Shown: positions 34,243 to 34,747 of the stretch, piece after piece | Numbering within the stretch: position 1 is the stretch's first letter | Layout of the letters: each line of letters opens with the position of its first letter | Source of the DNA: Prochlorococcus sp. AG-363-G03 | GTDB lineage: Bacteria; Cyanobacteriota; Cyanobacteriia; PCC-6307; Cyanobiaceae | Length of the DNA: 34,747 nucleotides | Direction: 5' to 3' | Assembly (NCBI GenBank): GCA_003280265.1 | Contig: QCFJ01000013.1 | Location: forward strand, 1-34,747 | Notes under the pieces: generated by a model | Databases searched by the model: none | What the model saw: the letters and a program-made list of their open reading frames with translations, nothing else | Told to the model about the DNA's origin: nothing | Position numbers and translations under genes: made by a program

Positions 34243-34747
34243 ATGTCAAAGCTTCACCCAGTAGTAGCTGTAACTGGTTCATCAGGTGCAGGAACAAGCA
34301 CAGTTAAAAGAGCTTTTGAGCATATCTTTGCTCGCGAAAAAATTGTTCCTGCAGTTGTTGAAGGAGATAGTTATCACCGTTTCGAAAGAATGCCTATGAA
34401 GAAGGCAATGTCTGAGGCACTTTCAAGAGGTGAAAACTTTTCACATTTTGGACCAGAGGCAAATTTATTCGATAAATTGGAAGACCTTTTTAGTCAATAT
34501 GGAAAAACTGGTGGGGGCCAAAAAAGATATTATTTGCATAGTCCTGAAGAAGCAGAAGAACATAACACTCGTTTAGGAACAAAATTAGATCCAGGCCAAT
34601 TCACTCCCTGGGAAGACATTCCAACAGGAACAGACCTATTGTTTTATGAGGGTCTCCATGGTGGCGTTGTAGGAAAAGATTATGACGTAGCATCATATGC
34701 TGATTTACTTGTTGGTGTAGTACCAATTACAAATCTAGAATGGATAC
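34243..34747 (+). CDS. prk: Phosphoribulokinase, proteobacterial type (partial, cut by the window end)
   Basis: Phosphoribulokinase makes ribulose 1,5-bisphosphate for Rubisco in the Calvin cycle. From the ATG at 34243 (SKLHPVVAVTGSSGAGTSTV) the P-loop reads GSSGAGTS, then VVEGDSYHRFERMPMKKAM, NFSHFGPEANLFDKLEDLF, RYYLHSPEEAEEHN and LLFYEGLHGGV. This is the CbbP-like class I type found in the alpha-cyanobacteria rather than the class II enzyme of other cyanobacteria. About 168 residues are present, with roughly the second half lying beyond the window. It is separated from leuB by 88 bases with no clear terminator. Confidence 0.96.
   Translation, partial: MSKLHPVVAVTGSSGAGTSTVKRAFEHIFAREKIVPAVVEGDSYHRFERMPMKKAMSEALSRGENFSHFGPEANLFDKLEDLFSQYGKTGGGQKRYYLHSPEEAEEHNTRLGTKLDPGQFTPWEDIPTGTDLLFYEGLHGGVVGKDYDVASYADLLVGVVPITNLEWI

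Overview
The window is a stretch of chromosome from a marine picocyanobacterium, almost certainly Prochlorococcus. The evidence is a Pcb antenna protein (the chlorophyll-binding antenna of prochlorophytes), the proteobacterial-type phosphoribulokinase of the alpha-cyanobacteria, a cyanobacterial AcsF cyclase, several proteins of cyanobacteria-only families (DUF3318, CGLD27/DUF1230, DUF3685, DUF3727), tight gene packing and strongly AT-rich DNA. A low-light clade is plausible but cannot be settled from this window.

Layout. 1-3549: the end of an unidentified gene, a 42-codon small gene, a beta-hydroxyacid dehydrogenase, two small conserved-type proteins, a C-terminally extended [2Fe-2S] ferredoxin, and facing it acsF (chlorophyll ring-E cyclase), which is split by an internal deletion plus frameshift. 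3774-9661: carB, then divergently an overlapping run of DUF3318, rsfS and CGLD27 followed by an asparaginase. 9714-9790: initiator tRNA with its terminator. 9823-11300: a gene-poor, very AT-rich segment with two small ORFs, one containing a perfect 15-bp hairpin. 11308-14436: a Rieske oxygenase, a lone ABC ATPase, a zinc-ribbon membrane peptide and a peroxiredoxin-like protein. 14686-18700: a probable iron-responsive group (pcb, Crp-family regulator, small ORF, ferritin, iron-type ABC ATPase) with a candidate Fur box upstream of ferritin. 18889-24711: nth, SDR protein, small ORF, GNAT, a PPC-glutaredoxin fusion, a 26-residue membrane peptide, pgsA, a CSP41-like protein and hisA. 24724-30368: DUF3685, a lumenal or periplasmic thioredoxin-like protein, a CofE-like ligase, GNAT, YqgF and DUF3727. 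30356-34747: YqeG phosphatase (apparently with a non-standard start), proB, lpxD, leuB and the first half of prk.

Most of the window is ordinary core metabolism: arginine/pyrimidine, histidine, proline, leucine, phospholipid, lipid A and Calvin-cycle steps. The points most worth checking are the broken acsF, the unusual start of yqeG, the palindrome inside a small ORF next to the tRNA, the PPC-glutaredoxin fusion, and the cluster of pcb with iron-storage and iron-transport genes. I see no CRISPR array, transposase, integrase or phage gene. Family assignments come from reading motifs by eye; no database was searched.
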